Assembly: GCF_947166265.1 (NCBI RefSeq)
Contig: NZ_CAMVDO010000003.1
Location: 62,001-126,000, forward strand
Length of the DNA stretch: 64,000 nucleotides
Source: an uncultured Fibrobacter sp.
GTDB taxonomy: Bacteria > Fibrobacterota > Fibrobacteria > Fibrobacterales > Fibrobacteraceae
Reading direction: 5' to 3'
Positions within the stretch are counted from its first letter, which is position 1. The number at the start of each line of letters is the position of its first letter. The notes beneath the pieces were generated by a model. It made no database searches, had not been told where the DNA came from, and saw only the letters and a program-made list of their open reading frames with translations. Of the stretch, positions 1 through 7,037 are shown piece after piece. A program made the translations under genes and the position numbers.

Positions 1-1163
1 ATTCCATTAGCAATTGCAGCTTGTGATGTTTGCTGAGCCCATAGTGCTTTCAAACTGTCACTAGGAGATTTTTCGTCACATGGGGAAAAAGCGGAGCCCC
101 CAGAAACACCAAATTCACCAACATTTAAAGGAACATGATCCACACCATTTATGTCGGGATAAAGTCGTTGGGCTAAATCTACATATGTTCCAAAATCAAC
201 ATCAGCGGTATTGGCATACAAAGTGTCACCTTTGCAATTATAATAGTGTCCTTGATGGGTATAATCATAAGGCTCGTAATAATGAGCACTGTAAATGATG
301 TTTCCGTCTTGAGGGAGCGTCAATTTCTTCAGGGATAAAAAATCTGCGGCATGATAAGATTCAAACATAATGGTCTTGCCAGGGGCTGAAGTTCGAATGG
401 TTTGGTAGGCATCATTCATCAGTTGATTGAAGAGCTCTGCATCAGGAATAGTCGGTTCATTCAAAATTTCCAAAACAACCATATCGTCAGGGAATTCGCT
501 CAATGCTGTAGCGACCTGACTCCATAAGCCGATAAAGTGTTCCTTTTCAGCTAAATAATCTGCTTCATTATAGGTGCAATTTCCATTTGAACCTTGGCTA
601 CCACCCGCACAATTCAATTCAACATAATGGTGAAAGTTTATCACCACGGCAAGATCATTTGCTATGGCAAGCCGTACATCTTCTAGAACTCCATTTAATC
701 GGTTCGGGTCAACGGTGTGTGTGGAATAGTCAGAGTTATTTTGCCAGCGGACAGGAATACGAACGGAATTGAATCCAGCCTCCTTGATAATTGCAAAATA
801 TTCATCACGTATGGGGTTACTCCAGCCACTATCATCATCACCATCAGAATCCCAGGAATTCCCCAAGTTTATTCCCCTGCCCAATTTCTTGTTCATCGTC
901 CTACCAAGGGTATAGTCCACTGCTACAGGAATATAGGAAGTATCAATTGATGATGACGAACTAGATGTGAATCCAACACTTGACAGTGATTCCTCACTTG
1001 ATGACGACGAAGATTCTGTTTCCGAAGAAACGGCTGATTCCGAACCCGTTCCAGAATTGCTACTGGAATCACCGCCACAAGCGGCAAAAAACACGCATAT
1101 AGCGATTGCCACACTTGCTTTCAGCAAATTAGCGACGTGTTTTTCTACAGAATTTTTTTTCAT
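1..1163 (-). CDS. GH5-family endoglucanase lipoprotein, truncated by the window edge
   Basis: Reading the minus strand from the ATG at 1163 gives an open frame that runs off the left edge (about 387 residues visible). The N-terminus is a lipoprotein signal ending FFAACGG, then a Ser/Glu-rich linker (residues about 28-60), then a catalytic domain. GH5 landmarks are visible: RGINLGNSWD near the start of the domain, SVRIPVRW, VVLEILNEPT (the Glu of NEP is the expected acid/base) and NVGEFGVSGG (Glu is the expected nucleophile). The predicted job is hydrolysis of beta-1,4-glucan at the cell surface. There is no Shine-Dalgarno sequence in the right orientation before the ATG, and a hairpin repeat lies in the leader at 1194-1218. 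The family call is strong; exact substrate preference cannot be read from the sequence. Confidence 0.88.
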   Translation of the reverse strand, partial: MKKNSVEKHVANLLKASVAIAICVFFAACGGDSSSNSGTGSESAVSSETESSSSSSEESLSSVGFTSSSSSSIDTSYIPVAVDYTLGRTMNKKLGRGINLGNSWDSDGDDDSGWSNPIRDEYFAIIKEAGFNSVRIPVRWQNNSDYSTHTVDPNRLNGVLEDVRLAIANDLAVVINFHHYVELNCAGGSQGSNGNCTYNEADYLAEKEHFIGLWSQVATALSEFPDDMVVLEILNEPTIPDAELFNQLMNDAYQTIRTSAPGKTIMFESYHAADFLSLKKLTLPQDGNIIYSAHYYEPYDYTHQGHYYNCKGDTLYANTADVDFGTYVDLAQRLYPDINGVDHVPLNVGEFGVSGGSAFSPCDEKSPSDSLKALWAQQTSQAAIANG

Positions 1164-1193
1164 AAGGAGGTTCTCGGATTCTAAATGCAGAAA

Positions 1194-1218
1194 AGATCCT
1201 CGCCTTCGCGAGGATGAC
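1194..1218. repeat. Dispersed hairpin repeat, 'GCCTTCGC' family
   Basis: Stem GATCCTCG / CGAGGATG around a CCTT loop, in the leader of the GH5 gene. Other copies are at 15385, 19952, 26040 and 53200 with different but complementary stems. Confidence 0.8.
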
Positions 1219-1330
1219 GTAGGAAGGTCTTTCGCGAGAAAGACAATTCCGTATACTACAATTTAAATTTTTATTTGCAAAATTTCAAGCATCAAATCAT
1301 TTGGCAGATGACTTGTAAGTAATCTGCCGA

Positions 1331-1364
1331 GAGACCTTATTGAAAACTTCGCTCAGGATGACAC
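1331..1364. repeat. Dispersed 'CTCAGGATGACAC' repeat, partial copy
   Basis: Contains CTTCGCTCAGGATGACAC, the same end sequence as copies at 5510-5554 and 18198-18238. It lies between the GH5 gene and lpxD. Confidence 0.7.
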
Positions 1365-1385
1365 ATTCGTGTCATTTCCTTCAGT

Positions 1386-2489
1386 CTACTTCAATTTTTT
1401 CTTCGCCATGACGCGGAGTTCAACCATTTGACGACGCCAGATGTCAATGTCAATCGCGGGGAATCCTGCAACGGTCTTGCCTGCGGGTACACTCTTGGTC
1501 ACGCCTGCTTTAGCGGTTACAATCGCATTTTTGCCGACGGTTAGGTGCCCAGCAGCCTTTGCGCCGCCAGCGAATTGTACGCCGTCTTCGAGAATCGTTG
1601 TGCCGCCGAGAGCCGTTTGCGAGGCCATGAAAATGTTGTTTCCGAGAACGCAGTTGTGCGCAATTTGCACCATGGAATCCAGGTGACAATTATCGCCGAT
1701 GGTTGTCGGAGAAATGAAGCCTGCCGCGACGACCGTATTTGCGCCAAAACTGCAGCGGTTTCCGATGCGGACTCCCGCAAAATGCGGCACCATTCGGCGT
1801 TCGCATTCATGTTCGTAAAATCCAAATCCGCGACTACCGACGACAACGCCCGCCTGAAAAATGCAGCCCTCGCCCACGATTACATTCGGGTAAATCGTCA
1901 CGTTCGATTCCAGTCGGCAGCCTCGCGCGACGCTTGCGCCACGCATCACGACGCAACCGGGGCCAATAAAGCAATCTTCGTCGACAAAGCCCTCGACGAC
2001 TGCCGTGGGGTGAATCCAGGGACCATTTTCGCCGAAACCAATGCCGGCATCAAAATGCACTCCGGTTTCCATATTTTCGCGGAAACCGTCACCTTCAAAA
2101 TGTTCCAGGAACTTCACCATCGCGTGATAGGGTTCAGCCACGGCAACAATATTTTTGACTTGCGGAAACTGATTCAATAACGCGACGTCTATTGTCGCAT
2201 CAATCGCTTTCGATTTATCGTCATTTTCCGACACATTCGACTGTACCGTTTCCGGAACAAACAGAAGGCCCGCAGCCACACGGCTCAACTCATTATTCGA
2301 AGGTCCGTTCGCATGGGTTACACTTTCGACTCGACCGACCCAGAAACTGACATCACTTTCACGGGCCTGCGTGAGAGCCGCAAAACCTGTCAACGGGGCA
2401 TCATCCGGCGACTTTCGCAGAGTTCGACATTCTATGTGACATTCATTTTGCAGGTAATCGATTATTTCCGAAGCGCTGACCGAGAACAT
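1386..2489 (-). CDS. lpxD: UDP-3-O-acylglucosamine N-acyltransferase LpxD
   Basis: Lipid A pathway acyltransferase that N-acylates UDP-3-O-acyl-glucosamine; cytoplasmic trimer. The 367-residue protein has an N-terminal uridine-binding-type domain (about 1-120) and then a long left-handed beta-helix of hexapeptide repeats (about 150-320), with the catalytic His in VQIAHNCVLG. The start at 2489 is chosen because its ATG overlaps the stop of the preceding kinase gene as TGATG, preceded by GGGGGAT; an ATG 33 bases upstream is also in frame but would add 11 residues inside the kinase gene. It is the third gene of an operon with a gamma-carbonic-anhydrase-fold protein and a lipid kinase. Its length fits the family (about 340-370). 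Confidence 0.92.
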   Translation of the reverse strand: MFSVSASEIIDYLQNECHIECRTLRKSPDDAPLTGFAALTQARESDVSFWVGRVESVTHANGPSNNELSRVAAGLLFVPETVQSNVSENDDKSKAIDATIDVALLNQFPQVKNIVAVAEPYHAMVKFLEHFEGDGFRENMETGVHFDAGIGFGENGPWIHPTAVVEGFVDEDCFIGPGCVVMRGASVARGCRLESNVTIYPNVIVGEGCIFQAGVVVGSRGFGFYEHECERRMVPHFAGVRIGNRCSFGANTVVAAGFISPTTIGDNCHLDSMVQIAHNCVLGNNIFMASQTALGGTTILEDGVQFAGGAKAAGHLTVGKNAIVTAKAGVTKSVPAGKTVAGFPAIDIDIWRRQMVELRVMAKKKLK

Positions 2490-3457
2490 CAATCCCCCAG
2501 CGCCATAATCTGCACCTGACAAGCGAAATCAATCTTCACATGTCCGCCCAACTTTCCGCTTAAGTCTTCGCCATCGAGTTGCAAGAATTCATCTTCGGCG
2601 AATTCAAGTTCAATCGAACGCGCCTTATGCGTTTTGAGGAAATGCTTCTTGACGAAATTGCCCACAACAGGCACCGTTCCCACGGCAATTGCCAAAAGGA
2701 ACATGAACATGTTCGGCACACAAACAATTTCGAGCAAGCGGTCTGCCATGTCGGATTTATAGAAGGGGTTTGCGCCGCTCGCGAAGCTCGGAATATTTCC
2801 GACAATCACCGTGCGGTGCCCATCCAAGAGCTTTTGCCAACTTTTGCCCTCGGCATCAACAAAGGAAAGTTTTCCTTTTTTCAGGTGATACGAACGATCA
2901 GCAAAGAAACTCTTGACGTAATGCAGCTTGTTCACGACAACGGAATTCGAATTGAATTCACCCGAAGCACGAGCGTGATTAAAGTCGTGAGCGATACGGG
3001 CATCGATTCCACCCGAAAAATAGTTCGCAAAGGCAATCTTGTCATTCACCTTCCAAATATCGAAAGGACGCGCCTTTGCCTGCAAGAGCCTACGCACCAG
3101 GAACAAAAGGCCCTTGTCTACGTAAGGCTTGTAAAGGTTCAGCACACGGGCAAGGTCGTTACCTGTACCCAGCGGAATCAGTCCGATTTTGACGGACTTT
3201 GCATATTCCGAAGACACCATCACCGAAAGGACAGAAGACACCGTACCGTCGCCACCGACTGCCACCAGTTTTTCGGTGTTGGCAAGAGCATCGCTAATCT
3301 GTTTTTCTAGACCATCGATATTCGTGAATTCAGCCTTCCACTGGTCATCCGTGTAATTCAAGGATGCCATAATTTCAGGCAAGAACTGGTGAATCACCTT
3401 GCCCTGGCCACCGCCACTAATCGGGTTAATGAGAAAAACAAACTTATACACAAACAC
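2489..3457 (-). CDS. Diacylglycerol kinase / lipid kinase family protein (DagK/YegS type)
   Basis: 322 residues beginning with a GTG start one base after the stop of the upstream gene. The catalytic-domain signatures are FLINPISGGGQG near residue 12 and VGGDGTVSSVL (the GGDGT nucleotide-binding loop), followed by IPLGTGNDLARVL. The family phosphorylates lipid hydroxyls such as diacylglycerol or sphingoid bases using ATP; the actual lipid here is not determinable. Its position between an acyltransferase-fold protein and LpxD, with overlapping or abutting ends, suggests translational coupling and a role in envelope lipid turnover. Confidence 0.85.
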   Translation of the reverse strand: MFVYKFVFLINPISGGGQGKVIHQFLPEIMASLNYTDDQWKAEFTNIDGLEKQISDALANTEKLVAVGGDGTVSSVLSVMVSSEYAKSVKIGLIPLGTGNDLARVLNLYKPYVDKGLLFLVRRLLQAKARPFDIWKVNDKIAFANYFSGGIDARIAHDFNHARASGEFNSNSVVVNKLHYVKSFFADRSYHLKKGKLSFVDAEGKSWQKLLDGHRTVIVGNIPSFASGANPFYKSDMADRLLEIVCVPNMFMFLLAIAVGTVPVVGNFVKKHFLKTHKARSIELEFAEDEFLQLDGEDLSGKLGGHVKIDFACQVQIMALGD

Positions 3458-3458
3458 C

Positions 3459-3974
3459 TCAGACGTTTTTCATCAGTTCATCTTTTACAATCAAATAGTG
3501 TTCCGCGTTTTCGTGGAACTTGCGGATTTCGTCTTCGGTAAGTTCTCGCACCACATGGGCTGGAGTGCCCACAATCAGACTTCCTTCGGGAAATTCCTTG
3601 TCTTGCGTCACTACGGCACCGGCAGCCACCACGCTGTTAGACTTGATATGCACACCATCCATAAGAATAGCGCCCATGCCCACCAGCACATTGTCATCGA
3701 CATCGCAGGCATGTAAAATCGCATTGTGACCGACCGTCACGTTGTCACCCACATGTACGCCCACCCCCGTAGAGAGGTGGATCGTCACATTGTCCTGAAT
3801 ATTGGTGCGCTTGCCGATTCGAATTTCGGCTAGGTCTGCTCGTATAACCGCATTGTAGAACACCGAGGAATCGTCGCCGATTTCTACATCACCAATGACC
3901 TTCGCGCCATCTGCAATAAAAACGCGTTCCCCCAGGACCGGGCGTTTGCCCTTGTATTCGATTAAAGAAGCCAT
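3459..3974 (-). CDS. Gamma-carbonic-anhydrase-like hexapeptide protein (YrdA/PaaY family)
   Basis: 171-residue left-handed beta-helix protein. The three metal-ligand His positions of the gamma-class fold appear in TIHLSTG and VGHNAILHAC, and it has the usual C-terminal helix. Members either hydrate CO2 or are of unknown function; the catalytic activity of this subgroup is uncertain. It is the first gene of the operon leading to lpxD. A weak promoter-like TATAGATTG lies about 5 bases before the ATG and there is no clear Shine-Dalgarno sequence. Confidence 0.82.
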   Translation of the reverse strand: MASLIEYKGKRPVLGERVFIADGAKVIGDVEIGDDSSVFYNAVIRADLAEIRIGKRTNIQDNVTIHLSTGVGVHVGDNVTVGHNAILHACDVDDNVLVGMGAILMDGVHIKSNSVVAAGAVVTQDKEFPEGSLIVGTPAHVVRELTEDEIRKFHENAEHYLIVKDELMKNV

Positions 3975-4061
3975 ATCTACAATCTATAAAAAAAGACAGA
4001 CAAAGTCATAGGTCTGCCCCCAGTCGTTCAAATAAAGTTGAGTTTGTTACAACAAAAAACT

Positions 4062-4069
4062 TATATTTT
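4062..4069 (+). promoter_or_regulatory. Promoter -7 box TATATTTT, 4 nt before the start codon
   Basis: TATATTTT then CGTT then ATG of the aldehyde dehydrogenase gene. It matches the Bacteroidetes-type TAnnTTTG box and would start transcription at about the ATG, implying a leaderless mRNA. Confidence 0.6.
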
Positions 4070-4073
4070 CGTT

Positions 4074-5510
4074 ATGGACGATTATTTGAAAAATCTTTTT
4101 GATTTGCAAGGTGAAAACCGTTGGGTTGTGGCAAAAACATCTGCCGAGGAACGCATCGCGAAGCTCCAGAAACTCCGCAAGGCTATCGTTAAACGTCAGC
4201 AAGAATTTTACGACGCCATCTGGGCCGACTTTCATAAGCCCAAGACCGAAGCTTGGCTCAGCGAAATCTACCCCTCCCTTCAAGAAATCGACTATGCCGT
4301 AAAGCACCTGCCCGACTGGATGGAAGACAAGGACGGCAGCTGGAGTTTCCTGTTTCCGTTAAACCATAGTCGAAGCCATTTCGAGCCCAAGGGGCGCGTC
4401 CTGATCATGGCCCCGTGGAACTATCCCTTCTTATTGTTCATCTCGCCGGTTGTTGCTGCTATCGCTGCCGGAAACGTGGTGATAGCAAAGCCGAGCCACA
4501 AGACTCCGAATGTCGCCCAATTTCTCGAATCGCTCATCGCAGAGGTTTTTCCGCAGAACGAAGTTGCCGTAGTATTAGGTGCAGGAGCGGAACTCGGAGA
4601 CCAATTGCTTTCGCTCCCCTTCGACCATGTGTTTTTTACGGGCAGTCCGAAGGTTGGCGCTCATGTGGCTGAGCTAGCCGCCAAGGTTCACGCAAGTGTT
4701 ACGCTCGAACTCGGCGGTAAATCGCCGGTAATCGTTCTAGACGATGTAAAAATCAACGATGCAGCCAAAAAAATCGCCTGGGGCAAGTGCCTGAACGCAG
4801 GCCAGACCTGCATCGCTCCCGATTATTTACTTTGTCCAGCAAAATTAGTACAGCCGCTCGCGGAAGCCATCTCCCAAGAAATCCGCAAAATGTACGGAGC
4901 CACGGAAGACATCCGCCGTAGTTGCGAAAACTTTGTACACATTGTCGATCATCATGCCGTTGAACGCCACCAGGCTCTTATCAACGAAGCACTCACCAAA
5001 GGCGCAACAGCGGTTATCGGCGGAACCTTCGCCGAAATAGACGTTCAGAACCGCTACACGCCAGCAACCGTGCTCACTGGCGTCACAGCCGACATGAAGA
5101 TTATGGAATCGGAAATTTTCGGACCGATTCTCCCGATAATCGCCTATGACTCACTCGACGAAGCTATTCAGTTCGTGCAAGCTCGCCCCAAACCGCTCGC
5201 CCTCTATGTTTTCGGAAATTCGGAATCAAAAATCAACGAAGTCATTAAGCGAACCACATCGGGTTCGACCTGCGTCAACCACTGCATTCTGCAAATTGAA
5301 AATCTGTCGGTCCCGTTCGGCGGAGTCGGCATGAGCGGCACCGGAAACTACCACGGATTCTACGGTTTCAAGAGCTTCAGCCACGAAAGGAACATCATGG
5401 AACAGGGCGCATTCGACGCCATGAATTTTCTTTATCCACCCTACCACCAGGACAACGAAAAAAGTCTCCGTGCCAGAATACAAAGGATTGCAAAGAAATT
5501 TCTCAGCTAG
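4074..5510 (+). CDS. NAD(P)-dependent aldehyde dehydrogenase (ALDH class 3-like)
   Basis: 478 residues. Oxidises aldehydes to acids with NAD(P)+. Signatures: APWNYPFLL (cofactor site), FTGSPKVGAHV (Rossmann loop), LELGGKSPVIV with the general-base Glu near residue 211, and NAGQTCIAPDY with the catalytic Cys near residue 245. This spacing fits the short class 3/fatty aldehyde dehydrogenases. The ATG at 4074 is preferred over a TTG at 4038: the family aligns from MDDYLKNLF, and a promoter-like box sits 4 bases upstream. There is no operon partner on this strand. The physiological aldehyde is not indicated. Confidence 0.9.
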   Translation: MDDYLKNLFDLQGENRWVVAKTSAEERIAKLQKLRKAIVKRQQEFYDAIWADFHKPKTEAWLSEIYPSLQEIDYAVKHLPDWMEDKDGSWSFLFPLNHSRSHFEPKGRVLIMAPWNYPFLLFISPVVAAIAAGNVVIAKPSHKTPNVAQFLESLIAEVFPQNEVAVVLGAGAELGDQLLSLPFDHVFFTGSPKVGAHVAELAAKVHASVTLELGGKSPVIVLDDVKINDAAKKIAWGKCLNAGQTCIAPDYLLCPAKLVQPLAEAISQEIRKMYGATEDIRRSCENFVHIVDHHAVERHQALINEALTKGATAVIGGTFAEIDVQNRYTPATVLTGVTADMKIMESEIFGPILPIIAYDSLDEAIQFVQARPKPLALYVFGNSESKINEVIKRTTSGSTCVNHCILQIENLSVPFGGVGMSGTGNYHGFYGFKSFSHERNIMEQGAFDAMNFLYPPYHQDNEKSLRARIQRIAKKFLS

Positions 5511-5660
5511 AGATCCTTCGACTTCGCAACTTCGTTGCTTCGCTCAGGATGACACCTGTAACCTGACACCTCATACCTCACGGCCCTTCGGCAGGCTCAG
5601 GGACCTTATTTCGGTTAGCGAGCTTGCGAACGTTCTCTCGTCTTTAGTCTCTCGTCTGTA
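5510..5660. repeat. Repeat-dense intergenic spacer (three dispersed families)
   Basis: 5510-5554 carries the GATCCTTCGAC...CTCAGGATGACAC family. 5581-5608 carries the hairpin with core CTTCGGCAGGCTCA and arms GGCC/GGACC. 5633-5658 carries TCTCGTCTTTAGTCTCTCG, the same unit as 13514-13544. No gene was seen between 5511 and 5678. Confidence 0.75.
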
Positions 5661-5678
5661 GGTGCGAAGCTCCGTTCT

Positions 5679-6110
5679 TTAGAGCCCGACGTAAAGGCGC
5701 TTCATTTCGTCAGAAATGGCCATGGGGCGTCCGCGTTTCATATCAACAAGAACCCACTGCGTTTCAGATTCAAAAATCACCTTGCCATCGGAGACGCGTT
5801 CAAAGCGGCACTTGCGCAAGCTGACGACCTTGCCATACGCGGCCACCCACGTGGTTCCGCGAATTTCGTCGCCAAGGAACGCCTGGTTCTTGTATTCCAC
5901 GTGCTGAACGTGAATCATCCAGCCCGCATCGAGGCTGCGCATCAGCTCGGTACCGCCCACAGAATCGGAATGGGCAATCGCAATATCCTGAATCCACTGC
6001 ACCGACCACACGTTGTTGAAATGATGATTGTCGTCAATCATTTCGGGCGTCACCTTGAACACCTGCGTAAACTGCATCGGGTCAACCGTTTCTACCATCG
6101 CAATCGCCAT
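5679..6110 (-). CDS. Acyl-CoA thioesterase, hotdog fold (YbgC/4HBT type)
   Basis: 143 residues of single hotdog-fold type. The active-site region IDDNHHFNNVWSVQWIQD corresponds to the D-x-x-x-H-x-x-N pattern of 4-hydroxybenzoyl-CoA/YbgC thioesterases, followed by the central helix and LGDEIRGTTWV. It probably hydrolyses an acyl-CoA or acyl-ACP; the acyl chain is not known. It starts 6 bases after the stop of the pyridoxal kinase gene on the same strand, so the two are probably cotranscribed. A second in-frame ATG at residue 5 is an alternative start. Confidence 0.78.
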   Translation of the reverse strand: MAIAMVETVDPMQFTQVFKVTPEMIDDNHHFNNVWSVQWIQDIAIAHSDSVGGTELMRSLDAGWMIHVQHVEYKNQAFLGDEIRGTTWVAAYGKVVSLRKCRFERVSDGKVIFESETQWVLVDMKRGRPMAISDEMKRLYVGL

Positions 6111-6116
6111 AAGAAC

Positions 6117-6950
6117 CTACTCGTCTGTTAAATTTTTGATCAAGTTCGGGAGCGCAAGTTCAAACTTGACGCCATACCAGTGAGACTTGTCTTCGTACGT
6201 CTTTTCGATACATTCCAGCACAAAGTCTGCTGCAATCCGGGCAGCGTCGACCATGGAACGTCCACGCAACATGGCACCGACAAATGCCGAGGCGTAGCAG
6301 TCTCCCGTGCCGTTAAAGCCCTTGGTAATCTTCTTGTGCTCGTAGTAGCAGAAATCCTTACCGTCGTAAAGCATCACGCCCGTGTAACCCGCGCGGAAAC
6401 CGACACCGGTCAGCACGACCGACTTGGTCCCCAGTTCGCAGAGCTTTTTGCAGAGCGTTTCAACTGTTTCGCGGTCAATGTTTTCGCTGTATTCTGTATC
6501 GGTAAGCATGCAGGCTTCGGTCATGTTCGGAAGCAAGACATCGGCCTGAGCGCACAGATCTTTCATGGCAGCGACAAATTCCATATTAAAGCCGGGGTAA
6601 AGCGCCCCATTGTCGGCCATGGCAGGGTCCACCACCCGAATCGCACCATCGACACCATTCGTGTCCATAATGTGCTGAACCATGTTAATCTGTTCGATAG
6701 AACCCAAATAACCGGTATAGAAAGCATCGAAGCGGATGTCGGCCACGCGCCAGTGTTCACTGATCGGCAACATTTCTTTGGTCAGGTCCTGGAAAGTCCA
6801 GCCCGTAAAGCCGCCCGTATGGGTCGAAAGAATCGCCGACGGAAGCACCGCAGTCTCTACACCGCACGCAGAAATAATCGGAAGTGCCACCGTAAGGGAA
6901 CACTGTCCAAAGCACGAAATATCTTGAATCGTAAGGACTCGCCTGTACAT
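6117..6950 (-). CDS. pdxY: Pyridoxal/pyridoxamine kinase
   Basis: 277-residue ribokinase-superfamily kinase that phosphorylates vitamin B6 vitamers for PLP salvage. Signatures: TIQDISCFGQCSL at the N-terminus, the HTGGFTGWTF substrate lid region, LLPNMTEACML, and GFNGTGDCYASAFVGAML, where GTGD holds the catalytic Asp and anion hole. The promoter box TATATTTG lies exactly 4 bases before the ATG with no Shine-Dalgarno sequence. It is divergent from glgB and upstream of the thioesterase gene. The choice between PdxY and a PdxK/ThiD-like enzyme rests on overall similarity. Confidence 0.87.
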   Translation of the reverse strand: MYRRVLTIQDISCFGQCSLTVALPIISACGVETAVLPSAILSTHTGGFTGWTFQDLTKEMLPISEHWRVADIRFDAFYTGYLGSIEQINMVQHIMDTNGVDGAIRVVDPAMADNGALYPGFNMEFVAAMKDLCAQADVLLPNMTEACMLTDTEYSENIDRETVETLCKKLCELGTKSVVLTGVGFRAGYTGVMLYDGKDFCYYEHKKITKGFNGTGDCYASAFVGAMLRGRSMVDAARIAADFVLECIEKTYEDKSHWYGVKFELALPNLIKNLTDE

Positions 6951-6954
6951 AGCC

Positions 6955-6962
6955 CAAATATA
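6955..6962 (-). promoter_or_regulatory. Promoter -7 box TATATTTG, 4 nt before pdxY
   Basis: Minus strand reads TATATTTG, GGCT, ATG. This is a perfect TAnnTTTG match with no room for a Shine-Dalgarno sequence. Confidence 0.65.
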
Positions 6963-6994
6963 GAATTGATGTTTCCCTTTTTTTCTTATTAAGT

Positions 6995-7002
6995 TATATT
7001 TA
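6995..7002 (+). promoter_or_regulatory. Promoter -7 box TATATTTA before glgB
   Basis: Lies 2 bases before an ATG at 7005 and 35 bases before the ATG at 7038 that has an AGGAG Shine-Dalgarno. A transcript starting about 6 bases downstream would exclude the 7005 ATG, supporting the 7038 start. Confidence 0.55.
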
Positions 7003-7037
7003 CGATGTTACAACAAGGTGTTTTACAGGAGTTGTGT

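Noticed and set aside
1164-1170. AAGGAGG next to the GH5 start codon
   Set aside because: It is on the plus strand while the gene is on the minus strand, so it cannot act as Shine-Dalgarno for it; no plus-strand gene begins just after it.
5510-5660. CRISPR-like array of short repeats
   Set aside because: The units belong to different families, are not evenly spaced, and no cas genes are present.
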